Source: Capnocytophaga gingivalis ATCC 33624 (GTDB taxonomy: Bacteria > Bacteroidota > Bacteroidia > Flavobacteriales > Flavobacteriaceae). From it: DNA of 64,000 nt. Made by a program: the position numbers and the translations under genes. This document shows positions 15,960-24,733 of the stretch, in pieces; positions within the stretch are counted from its first letter, which is position 1; every line of letters begins with the position of its first letter. Under the pieces are notes generated by a model that was not told where the DNA came from, ran no database searches, and saw only the letters and a list, made by a program, of their open reading frames with translations. Where the stretch lies: positions 32,792 through 96,791 of the forward strand of contig NZ_ACLQ01000034.1 in the NCBI RefSeq assembly GCF_000174755.1, written 5' to 3'.

Positions 15960-17027
15960 CTTTGCTGTAATCTCTCTTTGTATTTTTCCGGATTCAGTAG
16001 TCTTAAAATGAGGTAGATAGTATATTTTTTTAGGGAGTTCGTACTTAGAGAAAACTGTTTCTTTTTGTAAATTCATAAGTAAATCTCTGTAAGCCTCTTC
16101 CCTACCCTCTATCAGAAGGATTACTTTTTCTCCTAAAAGGGTATCGGGTTCTTTCCAAATAAAAAAACGATCAGTAATGAATGCTGCAAGCCTCTCCTCA
16201 ACCGATTCAGGGAATATTTTCACTCCTGCTGAATTGATGATATTGTCCAGACGTCCCTGCCATTGGAAGCTCCTATCATTATAGAGAGTAACCACATCAT
16301 GGGTATATATAGGCATATCAGCCACTTCAGGACAATCAATGACCAAACAACCTTGTGGGTCTTGCCTTACAGTAATTGCTCCTATAGTAGTGTAACGAAG
16401 GCTGTGCTGTTTCTTAGGAGCGATGGGTCGTAGGGCTATATGAGAGACGGTCTCAGTCATGCCATAGGTGGCATAGATCTGTGAAGGAACCTCTTGAAAA
16501 GCCGTTTCCATAGATAGAGAGATAGGGGCACCCCCCAAGATAATTTTTCGAGCTCGGTGTAGCTGCTCTAAGGACTTGAAGGCTTGCATAGGAGTGAGGG
16601 CAACAAAGTCCACTTCTCCATCTATAGAGGCAAAAGGCGTGCTACTGGGAGCTACTACCTCAAGGGAAAGGCCTAAGACCAAGGTGCGAACAAGCATCAT
16701 CTTCCCAGCTATATAGTTGGTAGGCAGTGCACAGAGGGCACGATCACCTACTTGGAGTTGTAAAAAAGCTCCAGTGAGCTGAGCCGAATGGATCATGTGC
16801 TCTTTCTTCACTGAAATCTCCTTTGGCACTCCTGTAGTTCCTGAAGTATGCAAGGTGAGGGTATTACTCTCATCGAGCCATTGAGAGAGAAAGGCAGCTG
16901 TTTTTTGCAAATGTACTTCATTGCTTTCTGCCCATAGCGTAATAAGAGATATAAGCCCCTTGCTATCGCAAGAGTATCCGTTGATTTTCGCTAATGGATG
17001 GCAATGTGTCGCCACAAGTGGATGCAT
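15948..17027 (-). CDS. menE: o-succinylbenzoate-CoA ligase, short form
   Basis: This 359-residue enzyme is an acyl-adenylate-forming ligase: the phosphate-binding loop is LHTSGTTGVPKE, the adenine motif is YGMTETVSHIALR, and the hinge lies in WQGRLDNIINSAGVKIFPESVE, with the closing lysine in TTESGKIQRE. It activates o-succinylbenzoate for ring closure in menaquinone synthesis. Bacteroidota MenE lacks the first part of the longer enzymes, and this length is normal for them. The ATG at 17027 is one base after the stop of the CPBP protease gene, with which it forms an operon. Other men genes are not in the window. Confidence 0.88.
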   Translation of the reverse strand: MHPLVATHCHPLAKINGYSCDSKGLISLITLWAESNEVHLQKTAAFLSQWLDESNTLTLHTSGTTGVPKEISVKKEHMIHSAQLTGAFLQLQVGDRALCALPTNYIAGKMMLVRTLVLGLSLEVVAPSSTPFASIDGEVDFVALTPMQAFKSLEQLHRARKIILGGAPISLSMETAFQEVPSQIYATYGMTETVSHIALRPIAPKKQHSLRYTTIGAITVRQDPQGCLVIDCPEVADMPIYTHDVVTLYNDRSFQWQGRLDNIINSAGVKIFPESVEERLAAFITDRFFIWKEPDTLLGEKVILLIEGREEAYRDLLMNLQKETVFSKYELPKKIYYLPHFKTTESGKIQREITAKLVL

Positions 17028-17028
17028 G

Positions 17029-17907
17029 TTATATATCTTTTTCTTCTATCTTACCCAAAAGTTTTTCCTTCCAGTTGCTCCATTGGTATTTCTTAGCAAA
17101 AATAAAGAGTAGGACTACCAAAGGCAGGTAGAAAAGCAGAATATACGAAGGAGTAATAGCCGGTTCGCTCACCTCTTTGAGCAGAGAAGGTGTCTGAAAG
17201 ACACTCCAAGAAGAGGAAGAGAGAAAGGCTATAAAAAAGTTATTGGCAATATGAAAACCCATAGAAAGCTCTAAACCATTGTCCATTAGGGTGATTATTC
17301 CTAAAAAAAGTCCTAAACTGATATAAAAGAAAAGGAACCCGTAGCCCAGCTTAGCAATCTCTGGGTTGGCAACATGTACCAAGCCAAAGAACACAGAGCT
17401 CAGTACCAAGGGAATCCATTTGTACTTACAGACCAAGGCCGTAGCTTGTAGGAAGTAGCCACGGAAGAAATATTCTTCGAAACTTGCCTGAAAAGGAATG
17501 AGTAATAAGGCAATTAATACCAGGAGAAAGAAAGGAACAGGATCAAAATTCCACAAGTAATCAGAAGGAGTTAGCCAATAACTCACTAAGGTCTGTAGCG
17601 AGATAATACTTCCCCATAGGAAGAAGCTAAAGAAGATACGCTTATAGTCGATTTTCTTTCTTCCAGTGGTAAGAGCTCTTATAGGTTGGGCATGTACAGC
17701 CATAACAATAAGGAGCAAAACCCCTAAGAGGAATAAGAAAACCAGCAGATTGAAAGTGAAAAAAGGCAACTCTCCGATATGCGCTACCAAAGCAGAATAA
17801 TCCTGTGATGGAGAGAAAAATGCATTGAGGTTCAGTAAGATAAATAGTGAAATAGGAAGGCAGTAAAACCATTTGTTCTTGACTGAGAAACCATTTTTGA
17901 TATACAT
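17029..17907 (-). CDS. CPBP-family intramembrane glutamic protease
   Basis: This 292-residue membrane protein has about eight hydrophobic segments. The CPBP (ABI) motifs are all present: EEYFFRGYFLQA (motif 1, paired glutamates and Arg), FFGLVHVANP (motif 2, histidine), and GFHIANNFF (motif 3, histidine and Asn). These proteins are intramembrane proteases related to Rce1; in bacteria many have unknown substrates. It is the first gene of a two-gene unit with menE. On the minus strand TAACTTTG (17946-17939) is a plausible -7 element, though the -33 box is poor. Confidence 0.88.
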   Translation of the reverse strand: MYIKNGFSVKNKWFYCLPISLFILLNLNAFFSPSQDYSALVAHIGELPFFTFNLLVFLFLLGVLLLIVMAVHAQPIRALTTGRKKIDYKRIFFSFFLWGSIISLQTLVSYWLTPSDYLWNFDPVPFFLLVLIALLLIPFQASFEEYFFRGYFLQATALVCKYKWIPLVLSSVFFGLVHVANPEIAKLGYGFLFFYISLGLFLGIITLMDNGLELSMGFHIANNFFIAFLSSSSWSVFQTPSLLKEVSEPAITPSYILLFYLPLVVLLFIFAKKYQWSNWKEKLLGKIEEKDI

Positions 17908-18020
17908 GTTTTTCTGGGATTCTTAAAAATTAAGGTGACAAAGTTACAACTTTTTCTTTATAAAGAAAAAAATAGATGAAAAATTTTATTATATCCTATA
18001 AAATTTATACTTTTGCAAAT

Positions 18021-18083
18021 GATTAATGATCAATGCTCAATCTGTTCATTGACCTCTGTTCACTGTTCACAGATCATTGATCA
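18021..18083. repeat. AATGATTAATGATCAATG-type inverted repeat in the mutS2 leader
   Basis: TGATCAATG at 18027-18035 is exactly complementary to CATTGATCA at 18075-18083, with further TTCATTG/TTCAC words between. It sits between a candidate -7 element (TACTTTTG, 18008-18015) and the mutS2 ATG, so it would be in the transcript leader. Confidence 0.5.
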
Positions 18084-18102
18084 CTATTACCTAATTACCT
18101 AA

Positions 18103-20277
18103 ATGAAAAAAACTTTAGAGGACTTAGAGTTTCCTGCCCTTTTATCCTTAGTAGCTGCTCACACCCACACTCCCAAAGGGAAGGAAAGGGTGCTGGCGCT
18201 AAAACCTTTGACACATAGGGAAACCATCACCTCTCTCCTATTCCAGACTAATGAGTACTTGACCTCTTTGGAGACACAGAACTATATTCCTTCCCATACT
18301 TTTGATGAGGTAGATCACGAAATACGTTTTCTGGGGATAGAAAATAGTCTCTTGGAACCACATTCGTTTGCTAAAATACGTACATTGAGCCAAACAGTCA
18401 ATGCACATCTGTTGTTTTTTAAGAAATTCCATGACTATTATCCTACTATTGCCGTACTTTCTCAGGATATTCCCTATACAGAAGAGATTGTCAGGGCTAT
18501 AGACAGTGTCTTGGACAAGTTCGGTGAGATCAAGTCAGAAGCCTCAGAGAAACTCTCCCAAGTACGAACTGAGATAGGTACCCTTAAAGGAAAAATCAAT
18601 CAGAGTTTCTCTCGAGCCCTTTCTGAGTACAATGCTTTAGACTATTTGGATGACATTCGTGAGACAGTTGTCGAAAATAGGCGTGTGCTGGCGGTTAAGG
18701 CTACCTATAAGCGCAAGGTAAGAGGTACAGTACTGGGCAGCTCTAAGACAGGAAGTATCATCTATATAGAGCCATTGGTGACTGAGCAATATTCCCGAGA
18801 ACTCTCTCACCTACTCCATGAGGAAAGAGAGGAGATCAGGCGTATCTTGCTGAGACTCACCAATACCTTACGTCCCTTTGCAGCGCTACTCTCCCAAGAA
18901 CAGGACTACTTAGTAGCCATAGATGTGATTGCCGCCAAGGCCTACTTTGCCAAAGAAACCCATGCACTCCTGCCAGAGCTGACCCAAGAGCGGGTATTGG
19001 AGCTTCGGGATGCCTACCATCCATTGCTCTATCTGAGCAATACTAAAAAAGGCAAACAAACCTTCCCACAGACCATTCGCTTGGACGATGAGCAACGGAT
19101 TATTGTTATCTCAGGACCTAATGCAGGAGGGAAAAGTATTACCCTTAAGACCATTGGTCTGCTGCAACTGATGTTCCAAACGGGACTACTTCTTCCGGTA
19201 CATCGCCTGAGTAAAGTGCCTATTTTCTCTCAGATTCTTACTGATATAGGCGATAACCAATCTATTGAAAATCACTTGAGTACCTATAGCTATCGCCTCA
19301 AGAACATGAACTATTTTCTAAGAAAATGCAATGAGACAACTCTTTTTCTCATTGATGAGTTTGGAACAGGAAGTGATCCAGAGCTTGGGGGTGCCTTAGC
19401 GGAAATTTTTTTAGAAGAGTTCTATCATCGTAAGGCTTTTGGAGTGATTACCACTCACTATGCTAATCTAAAAATATTGGCCAATGAGCTCCCTTATGCG
19501 ACCAATGCTAATATGCTCTTCAATGATAAGACCTTGGAGCCTATCTACAAGCTCATTGTGGGAGAAGCTGGTAGCTCTTTTACCTTTGAGGTTGCACAGA
19601 AAAATGGTATTCCTTACAGCCTGATTAATCGTGCCAAGAAACGTATAGAAAAAGGCAAGGTACGCTTCGATGCTACCATAGCTAAGCTCCAGAAAGAACG
19701 TTCTCAGATGGAAAAAACTACTTCATCACTCAAGGAGGAAGAGGAGAAAACCAGAGAAGAAGCCAAGAGACTGGAGACACTTAACAATAAGATACAAAGT
19801 AAACTTACTTCCTATCAGGAACTCTATGACCAAAATCAGAAGTTTATCTATCTCGGTAACAAGATCAATGAAATAGCTGAGCGCTATTTCGAGGACAAGA
19901 AGCGTCGCCCACTCATTTCAGAATTTCTCAAAATTGTAGAGACGGAAAATAGTAAGAGAAAAGCCAAGAGCAAAAAAGAAAAGCAGGCCGAAGAAGCCCA
20001 AAAGAAAATTGCCCAAGAGCAGCTACACAAGGAGATAGAGGCTGTACGCCAACAGAAAAAAATAGAAAAGAAAGCGCGCGAACATTCTGAAATACAGGAA
20101 AAACTCACTCTGATACAATCACTAAAAGTGGGAGATCGGGTACGCATAAAAGATAGTAAATCAGTAGGGGTTATTGATAAAATAGAAAAAGATAAGGCGC
20201 TGATTAATTATGGTGTTTTTACTACACTCACTGCATTAGCACAATTGGAATTGGTAGAAAAAGTAAAGAAAAAATAA
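18103..20277 (+). CDS. mutS2: MutS2-family ATPase lacking the Smr nuclease domain
   Basis: This 724-residue protein has the MutS2 core and clamp with coiled coils, the Walker A loop GPNAGGKS near residue 340, the Walker B FLIDEFGTGSD near 415, and the ABC-type HYANLK switch. A long charged coiled-coil follows (about residues 510-680). The protein ends with a small beta domain, VGDRVRIKDSKSVGVIDKI. Classical MutS2 continues into a C-terminal Smr endonuclease domain of about 80 residues; here the frame stops without it. MutS2 proteins act on branched DNA or on collided ribosomes rather than in mismatch repair. The gene heads a rightward run, and a lipoprotein gene follows five bases later. Confidence 0.93.
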   Translation: MKKTLEDLEFPALLSLVAAHTHTPKGKERVLALKPLTHRETITSLLFQTNEYLTSLETQNYIPSHTFDEVDHEIRFLGIENSLLEPHSFAKIRTLSQTVNAHLLFFKKFHDYYPTIAVLSQDIPYTEEIVRAIDSVLDKFGEIKSEASEKLSQVRTEIGTLKGKINQSFSRALSEYNALDYLDDIRETVVENRRVLAVKATYKRKVRGTVLGSSKTGSIIYIEPLVTEQYSRELSHLLHEEREEIRRILLRLTNTLRPFAALLSQEQDYLVAIDVIAAKAYFAKETHALLPELTQERVLELRDAYHPLLYLSNTKKGKQTFPQTIRLDDEQRIIVISGPNAGGKSITLKTIGLLQLMFQTGLLLPVHRLSKVPIFSQILTDIGDNQSIENHLSTYSYRLKNMNYFLRKCNETTLFLIDEFGTGSDPELGGALAEIFLEEFYHRKAFGVITTHYANLKILANELPYATNANMLFNDKTLEPIYKLIVGEAGSSFTFEVAQKNGIPYSLINRAKKRIEKGKVRFDATIAKLQKERSQMEKTTSSLKEEEEKTREEAKRLETLNNKIQSKLTSYQELYDQNQKFIYLGNKINEIAERYFEDKKRRPLISEFLKIVETENSKRKAKSKKEKQAEEAQKKIAQEQLHKEIEAVRQQKKIEKKAREHSEIQEKLTLIQSLKVGDRVRIKDSKSVGVIDKIEKDKALINYGVFTTLTALAQLELVEKVKKK

Positions 20278-20282
20278 TTAGT

Positions 20283-20903
20283 ATGAATCGGTATATCATT
20301 ACTATAATGGCATTGTTACTTTGGGGATGTCAGAAAAAGCAAATGCAACTTCCACAGGTAGAGGATACTAAAATTATCTCTGTGGAGGATTATTCTCAAG
20401 TATACCTCCCTTATGACCCTGAGACAGGTCAGGGAAAGCTCAATGCCAATGGTCTTATCAGTTCCACCAATTGGATTTTTCATATTGATAAAAGAAACAA
20501 ATTGAGTGGGGTAGCCCAGCATTTTAATAGGCTACAAGAGAAGCGGACAAATCCTCGTAACCCTCATAGCAACCCCGATGCTCATCTTTATATTTCTTTG
20601 GCGGATATACCCCATAAGCGCTTAGGTTTTATGGATGTAACAAACCTCATCCTTCTCTCCTACGACCCTTTAAAGATGTCCGAATATGGGAATACACCTA
20701 TATATGTATATCCTGATGGTTTTCGCCTTAAGGAAGACAAAGGAGAAAAAACACCTTGGAATAAGTTTGGAATGTATAAAAATGTATTTTATGTTTGGAT
20801 CTTTAGCGGTTCTATGACTTTTCAGCAATTTGTAGATATTTATTATACAAGGTTACATCAGCAGGATGATGGGATTATCTCAAGAATAATGATTAACGAC
20901 TAA
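20283..20903 (+). CDS. Uncharacterised lipoprotein
   Basis: This 206-residue protein starts with a type II signal peptide, MNRYIITIMALLLWGC, with the lipid-modified cysteine at residue 16. The mature part is polar with no repeated motif I recognise; it contains NPRNPHSNPDAHLYISLAD and YVYPDGFRL. It follows mutS2 by five bases and precedes cdaA by 88 bases. It is probably anchored at the periplasmic side of the outer membrane. No function can be inferred. Confidence 0.75.
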   Translation: MNRYIITIMALLLWGCQKKQMQLPQVEDTKIISVEDYSQVYLPYDPETGQGKLNANGLISSTNWIFHIDKRNKLSGVAQHFNRLQEKRTNPRNPHSNPDAHLYISLADIPHKRLGFMDVTNLILLSYDPLKMSEYGNTPIYVYPDGFRLKEDKGEKTPWNKFGMYKNVFYVWIFSGSMTFQQFVDIYYTRLHQQDDGIISRIMIND

Positions 20904-20990
20904 TATTTAATGTTCAATCCCTATATGATAGTACTTTTCTATTAGCCATTAATCATTGACCATTGTTCATTAACCATTAACCATTATAAA
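20889..20990. repeat. ATTAATCATT/CCATTAA repeat cluster before cdaA
   Basis: The gap holds many short words of one type: AATGATTAACG, ATTAATCATTGACCATTG, TTCATTAACCATTAACCATT. The last three words form near-tandem repeats ending six bases before the cdaA start codon. Confidence 0.5.
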
Positions 20991-20991
20991 A

Positions 20992-21777
20992 GTGTTTGAC
21001 TTTCTAAATTTCAAATTTGTAGATTTCTTAGACATCGTTCTGGTAGGACTGATGTTATACTACATATATCGCCTGCTCAAGGGAACGGTGGCCATTAGTA
21101 TCTTTTCGGGTATCGTGATCATCTTTCTCTTTTGGAAGCTCACAGTAATTGTCAAGATGGAGCTGGTTAGCAGTATCTTAGGTCAGTTTATCAATGTGGG
21201 ATTCTTTGCTCTTATTGTCGTTTTCCAGCAGGAGATTCGAAAGTTCCTTTTGGTGTTGGGTTCTACCAATGTACTTAATAGCAAAAACCTACTAAGGAAG
21301 CTATCCTTAAAGAAAACCTCGGAGGATACCGCCATTGTCCAGATGTGTGAGACCCTTGTCTCGGCTTGTCGTAAGATGGGAGCCGAGCGTACTGGAGCCC
21401 TTATTATTTTGGAGCGCAACCAGTCTTTGGAGTTTGTTCGTGCCACGGGCGACAAGATGAATATTGAACTGAACCAACCTATTTTAGAGAGTATTTTCTA
21501 TAAAAACAGCCCTTTGCACGATGGGGCTATAGTTGTTCAGGACGGTTTTATTGTCGCTACTCGTGTGATTCTCCCCGTGGTAGGACAAAGTGTGATCCCT
21601 AAGGAATATGGACTAAGACACCGTGCAGCAGTTTCCATTACCGAGAAAACCGATGCTTTGGCCTTAGTAGTTTCCGAGGAGACAGGAAAAGTATCCTATA
21701 TCAACAATAGTGAGTTTGTCCCTTATAATACTGATAGTGAACTAGTGGCACTCTTAGCAGAAGAACTATCCAAATGA
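20992..21777 (+). CDS. cdaA: Diadenylate cyclase CdaA (c-di-AMP synthase)
   Basis: This 261-residue protein has three N-terminal membrane helices (about residues 10-78) followed by a DisA_N cyclase domain. The two active-site signatures are DGA at residues 177-179 (in SPLHDGAIVVQDG) and RHRAA at 209-213. It condenses two ATP into cyclic di-AMP, a second messenger for potassium and osmotic balance. The start codon is GTG at 20992. The stop overlaps the DUF2851 start by four bases, so cdaA, DUF2851 and PspC-like genes form an operon; I believe this order is common in Flavobacteriia. YbbR-type CdaR and GlmM, partners in Firmicutes, are not present nearby. Confidence 0.95.
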   Translation: MFDFLNFKFVDFLDIVLVGLMLYYIYRLLKGTVAISIFSGIVIIFLFWKLTVIVKMELVSSILGQFINVGFFALIVVFQQEIRKFLLVLGSTNVLNSKNLLRKLSLKKTSEDTAIVQMCETLVSACRKMGAERTGALIILERNQSLEFVRATGDKMNIELNQPILESIFYKNSPLHDGAIVVQDGFIVATRVILPVVGQSVIPKEYGLRHRAAVSITEKTDALALVVSEETGKVSYINNSEFVPYNTDSELVALLAEELSK

Positions 21778-23051
21778 TACGTGAAGATTTCATACAATAC
21801 CTCTGGGGAGCGCACCTTATTCCTACAGCTCCCTTAGAGCTCTCCACTGGAGAAGTCTTGGATATCCTTTCCTATGGGGAGGTCAATCCCTACGGAGGAC
21901 CGGATTTCTTCAATGCACGCCTGCGTATCGGATCCCTTCAGTGGGCTGGCAATGTAGAGGTACACACCGCTTCGTCCTTATGGTATGCCCATCATCATGA
22001 GCAGGATCCTGCTTATGGCAATGTAATTCTCCATGTAGTCTGGGAACATGATGTAGAAGTATTTGATTTTCAACAAAATATTATTCCTACTTTAGAGCTC
22101 AAATCATTGATTTCTAATGATTTGGTAGAGAAATACACTCAGTTACAGCAAGCTAAGTCTACTTTTATACCTTGTGAGAGAGAAATTTCTTCTCTTTCTG
22201 AAGGGCTCATTACCAATTGGTTGGATAGGCTTTATACAGAGCGGCTTGAGGAGAAGACGCAGACTATTGTAGCACTTTTGCAAGAAAGTCAGCAGGATTG
22301 GGAAGCCGTTTTTTTCTTGAAGATACTGGGTAGCTTTGGTGGCAATATCAATGGAGAAGCTTTTGAGCAGGCCGCCAAGCAGCTTTCTTTTTCGGTTATC
22401 CGTAAGCAGATGCAGGATCTTTCTCAGCTCGAAGCCTTGCTTATGGGACAGTTGAGCCTTTTGGAAGCAACCGATTTGAGCTGTCCTTACTATCGTTCCC
22501 TACAGCAGGAATATCAGTATTTAGCCCATAAGTACGCTCTTGTGAAACCCTGTTTTAGAGTACAGTTTTCCAAACTACGTCCGCCCAACTTTCCCACTAT
22601 TCGCTTGGCACAGATAGCCGCACTATACCACCAAGAGCAGTCACTTTTTGACCGATGTATGACCTTAGCCTCCTATGACCAAGCTTTGGAATTTTTTGGG
22701 AAAGTGATCCCGTCGCCATATTGGAAAAATCATTTTTCTTTTGGCAAGGAGAGCAAGGAGAGCCACAAGTACCTCTCCCCTATGCTGATAGCCAACCTTT
22801 GGATCAACACCATTGTTCCTATGCAGTATGCTTATGCTCGTTCTCGAGGCAAGGATACCTTGGCCGAGTGCAAAGCGAAGCTACGTGCTACCCCAGCCGA
22901 ACACAACAGTATATTGGAGCGTTGGGAAGGACTTCTTCTACCTAATACCAATGCCATGGAGAGTCAAGCTATTCTCCAATTGTATAAAAAATATTGTAAC
23001 AAACATGCTTGTATGGCTTGCCAAGTAGGGCAAGTCCTCCTAAAAAAGTAA
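21774..23051 (+). CDS. DUF2851-family protein
   Basis: This 425-residue soluble protein starts with FIQYLWGAHLIP and has NPYGGPDFFNARLRIG and WAGNVEVHTASSLWYAHHH, which I associate with DUF2851, a Bacteroidota family. The pattern resembles a PD-(D/E)xK-like arrangement (GPDF, then ExH), but this is only a suggestion. A C-terminal cluster (CNKHACMACQVG) ends the protein. It overlaps cdaA by four bases and is followed three bases later by the PspC-like gene. Function is unknown. Confidence 0.85.
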   Translation: MIREDFIQYLWGAHLIPTAPLELSTGEVLDILSYGEVNPYGGPDFFNARLRIGSLQWAGNVEVHTASSLWYAHHHEQDPAYGNVILHVVWEHDVEVFDFQQNIIPTLELKSLISNDLVEKYTQLQQAKSTFIPCEREISSLSEGLITNWLDRLYTERLEEKTQTIVALLQESQQDWEAVFFLKILGSFGGNINGEAFEQAAKQLSFSVIRKQMQDLSQLEALLMGQLSLLEATDLSCPYYRSLQQEYQYLAHKYALVKPCFRVQFSKLRPPNFPTIRLAQIAALYHQEQSLFDRCMTLASYDQALEFFGKVIPSPYWKNHFSFGKESKESHKYLSPMLIANLWINTIVPMQYAYARSRGKDTLAECKAKLRATPAEHNSILERWEGLLLPNTNAMESQAILQLYKKYCNKHACMACQVGQVLLKK

Positions 23052-23054
23052 CCT

Positions 23055-23282
23055 ATGAACATGACCTTTACTAAAATACGTATTTTCTTTGAGCGCAATG
23101 GTTTCAATGTTTCCACTCGCTTGGCCGAACGTCTGGGCTTAAGAGTCAAGTATGTCCGCTTGTTTTTTATCTATATAAGTTTTATCTTTGGCGCGGGCTT
23201 TGGCCTATATTTTGCTTTTGCCTTTGCCCTAAAGATCAAAGACCTTATTCGCAGAAAGCGTAGCTCTGTGTTTGACCTTTAA
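23055..23282 (+). CDS. Small PspC-domain membrane protein
   Basis: This 75-residue protein has a basic N-terminus and one hydrophobic region (about residues 33-60: VRLFFIYISFIFGAGFGLYF). The stretch FNVSTRLAERLGLRVKYVRLFF is a PspC-type pattern, in which a short amphipathic part precedes a membrane helix. PspC proteins sense membrane stress in other bacteria; the short Bacteroidota type is uncharacterised. It ends the cdaA operon. Confidence 0.78.
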   Translation: MNMTFTKIRIFFERNGFNVSTRLAERLGLRVKYVRLFFIYISFIFGAGFGLYFAFAFALKIKDLIRRKRSSVFDL

Positions 23283-23332
23283 TAGTGAAGAGTGAAAAAT
23301 GAAGAGTGAAGAATCTAATACCTGTTACTTAA

Positions 23333-24334
23333 ATGAAGCGTTACACTGAAAAATATATTCCTATTTGGAAAGAACCCCTATGGGTAACTTGCCCTGAATG
23401 TCAGGCAGTAGCACATATTACCTATACCCAAGAAGGAGCCGTTGTACAATGCTCATGCTGCTCTTTTCATTCTTCTCAAGAAGATTTGCAATATTTTGAA
23501 GCAATTACTGTCCTTAATTGCCCCAATTGTGGTACCCCTATTAGGCACTCACAGAAAGGACTTAAAGAAAAAAGTGAACTTATCAAGGTCTCATGTCCTC
23601 ATTGCCATGAAGTGTATGAGGTAAAGCCACGTTATGAAACCTATTATGAATCTTTCCCAACCCAAGATAGTGGGCTTCAGTGCGATGATGTCTTTGGCTT
23701 GCCCTACTACTTCCAAGAAAATGTACGGGGACACCTCTTTTGGGCTAAGAATATCAGCCACCTACTGCTAATGGAGGACTATATAGCCTCTGACCTACGT
23801 GAGCGAGAAGGTATGACTATGGTAGCTAAACTACCTACTTTTATCAAACTCAGAAAGAACAGAGCACTACTACTCAAAATCTTACGCAGATGGAAAGAAC
23901 AGCTACAACTCCCACAGAGGGATACCCCTTTAAAACCTTCAATCATGCTCTTCTTTCAAGAGAAAGAAATCAGTATTACTTCCTATTTTGAAGAGCTTGA
24001 TTTTTATGGGAATTATCGCCATATTACCATCCATACATTTCTCAAAAAAGAAACTCGCCAGTGGACACAATTTGTCAGAAACAATCGTCTTTTAAGAGCT
24101 CTCTCCAAGGAAGAGCGTGCAGATATTCCCTTGGAGAATCCCGAATGTTTCTTAGTAGAATATAGTAATGCCGATTTTGGCAAAGAGGTACTTACCCATT
24201 TCCTCCAGCGTTATCTACAAACAAACCCATCTCATTCCCTCTATATAGATATGGGGGATACTCTTTATAGTGATCAAGAACTTTATGATCATTTGCTTAA
24301 AAATCCTAATTGGGATTGGAATGAGGATAGGTAA
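23333..24334 (+). CDS. Uncharacterised zinc-ribbon protein
   Basis: This 333-residue protein has three Cys pairs of the zinc-ribbon type in its first 95 residues: C20/C23 with C40/C42/C43, C63/C66 and C88/C91. The rest is a charged, mostly helical region with no recognised domain, including LREREGMTMVAKLPTF and RKNRALLLKILRRWKE. Zinc ribbons of this kind often contact nucleic acid or proteins. It starts 50 bases after the PspC-like gene and may belong to that transcript. The ending PNWDWNEDR is acidic and aromatic. Confidence 0.72.
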   Translation: MKRYTEKYIPIWKEPLWVTCPECQAVAHITYTQEGAVVQCSCCSFHSSQEDLQYFEAITVLNCPNCGTPIRHSQKGLKEKSELIKVSCPHCHEVYEVKPRYETYYESFPTQDSGLQCDDVFGLPYYFQENVRGHLFWAKNISHLLLMEDYIASDLREREGMTMVAKLPTFIKLRKNRALLLKILRRWKEQLQLPQRDTPLKPSIMLFFQEKEISITSYFEELDFYGNYRHITIHTFLKKETRQWTQFVRNNRLLRALSKEERADIPLENPECFLVEYSNADFGKEVLTHFLQRYLQTNPSHSLYIDMGDTLYSDQELYDHLLKNPNWDWNEDR

Positions 24335-24733
24335 TAATCTGCTTACTTTCAAAAAATTGTCATTAATCTCTTGACATTTGTTATTAAAAAGTTGTATCTT
24401 TGCCCTCAAAATATGTTATTCTAAAAAAAGAAAAAACCAAAGAAAATTTTAAGGTGGAGGGCATTGTGAAAGTATCACCTGAACTTATTTCATTGAAAAA
24501 GATGGATTTTGGGAATAGTGATTAAAATATTTAAAAATCTATTCTTTGGAGGAAAAGATTTTTTAAGTCTATTATAGCCCATCAGAAATAATTTGCGAAA
24601 AATTAGTATGAGCAGCTGTAGGGGCAAAGTCGCATAAGCAAGCATGTGAGGCAATTCGTCCTTGAAAGTGATTTCACTCGTTTTGTAAAGAAAAAAGCAA
24701 CCAATCAATAAAAAATTATACCAAGATAAATAT
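24335..24733 (+). promoter_or_regulatory. thrA upstream region with promoter and long leader
   Basis: This 399-bp gap holds no convincing gene. TTG at 24371-24373, 21 bases, then TATCTTTG at 24395-24402 form a Bacteroidota promoter, so about 320 bases of leader precede thrA. In the leader a short frame could run from GTG at about 24466 to a TAA ending at 24524 (19 codons). It is followed by a hairpin with arms AAAAATCT (24533-24540) and AGATTTTT (24556-24563) and a T-run. The frame is not rich in Thr or Ile codons, so a classical attenuator is not supported. I recognise no known riboswitch. Confidence 0.5.

Noticed and set aside
24402..24733. Known riboswitch in the thrA leader
   Set aside because: No SAM, lysine or other known core recognised; only a hairpin and a short frame can be stated.
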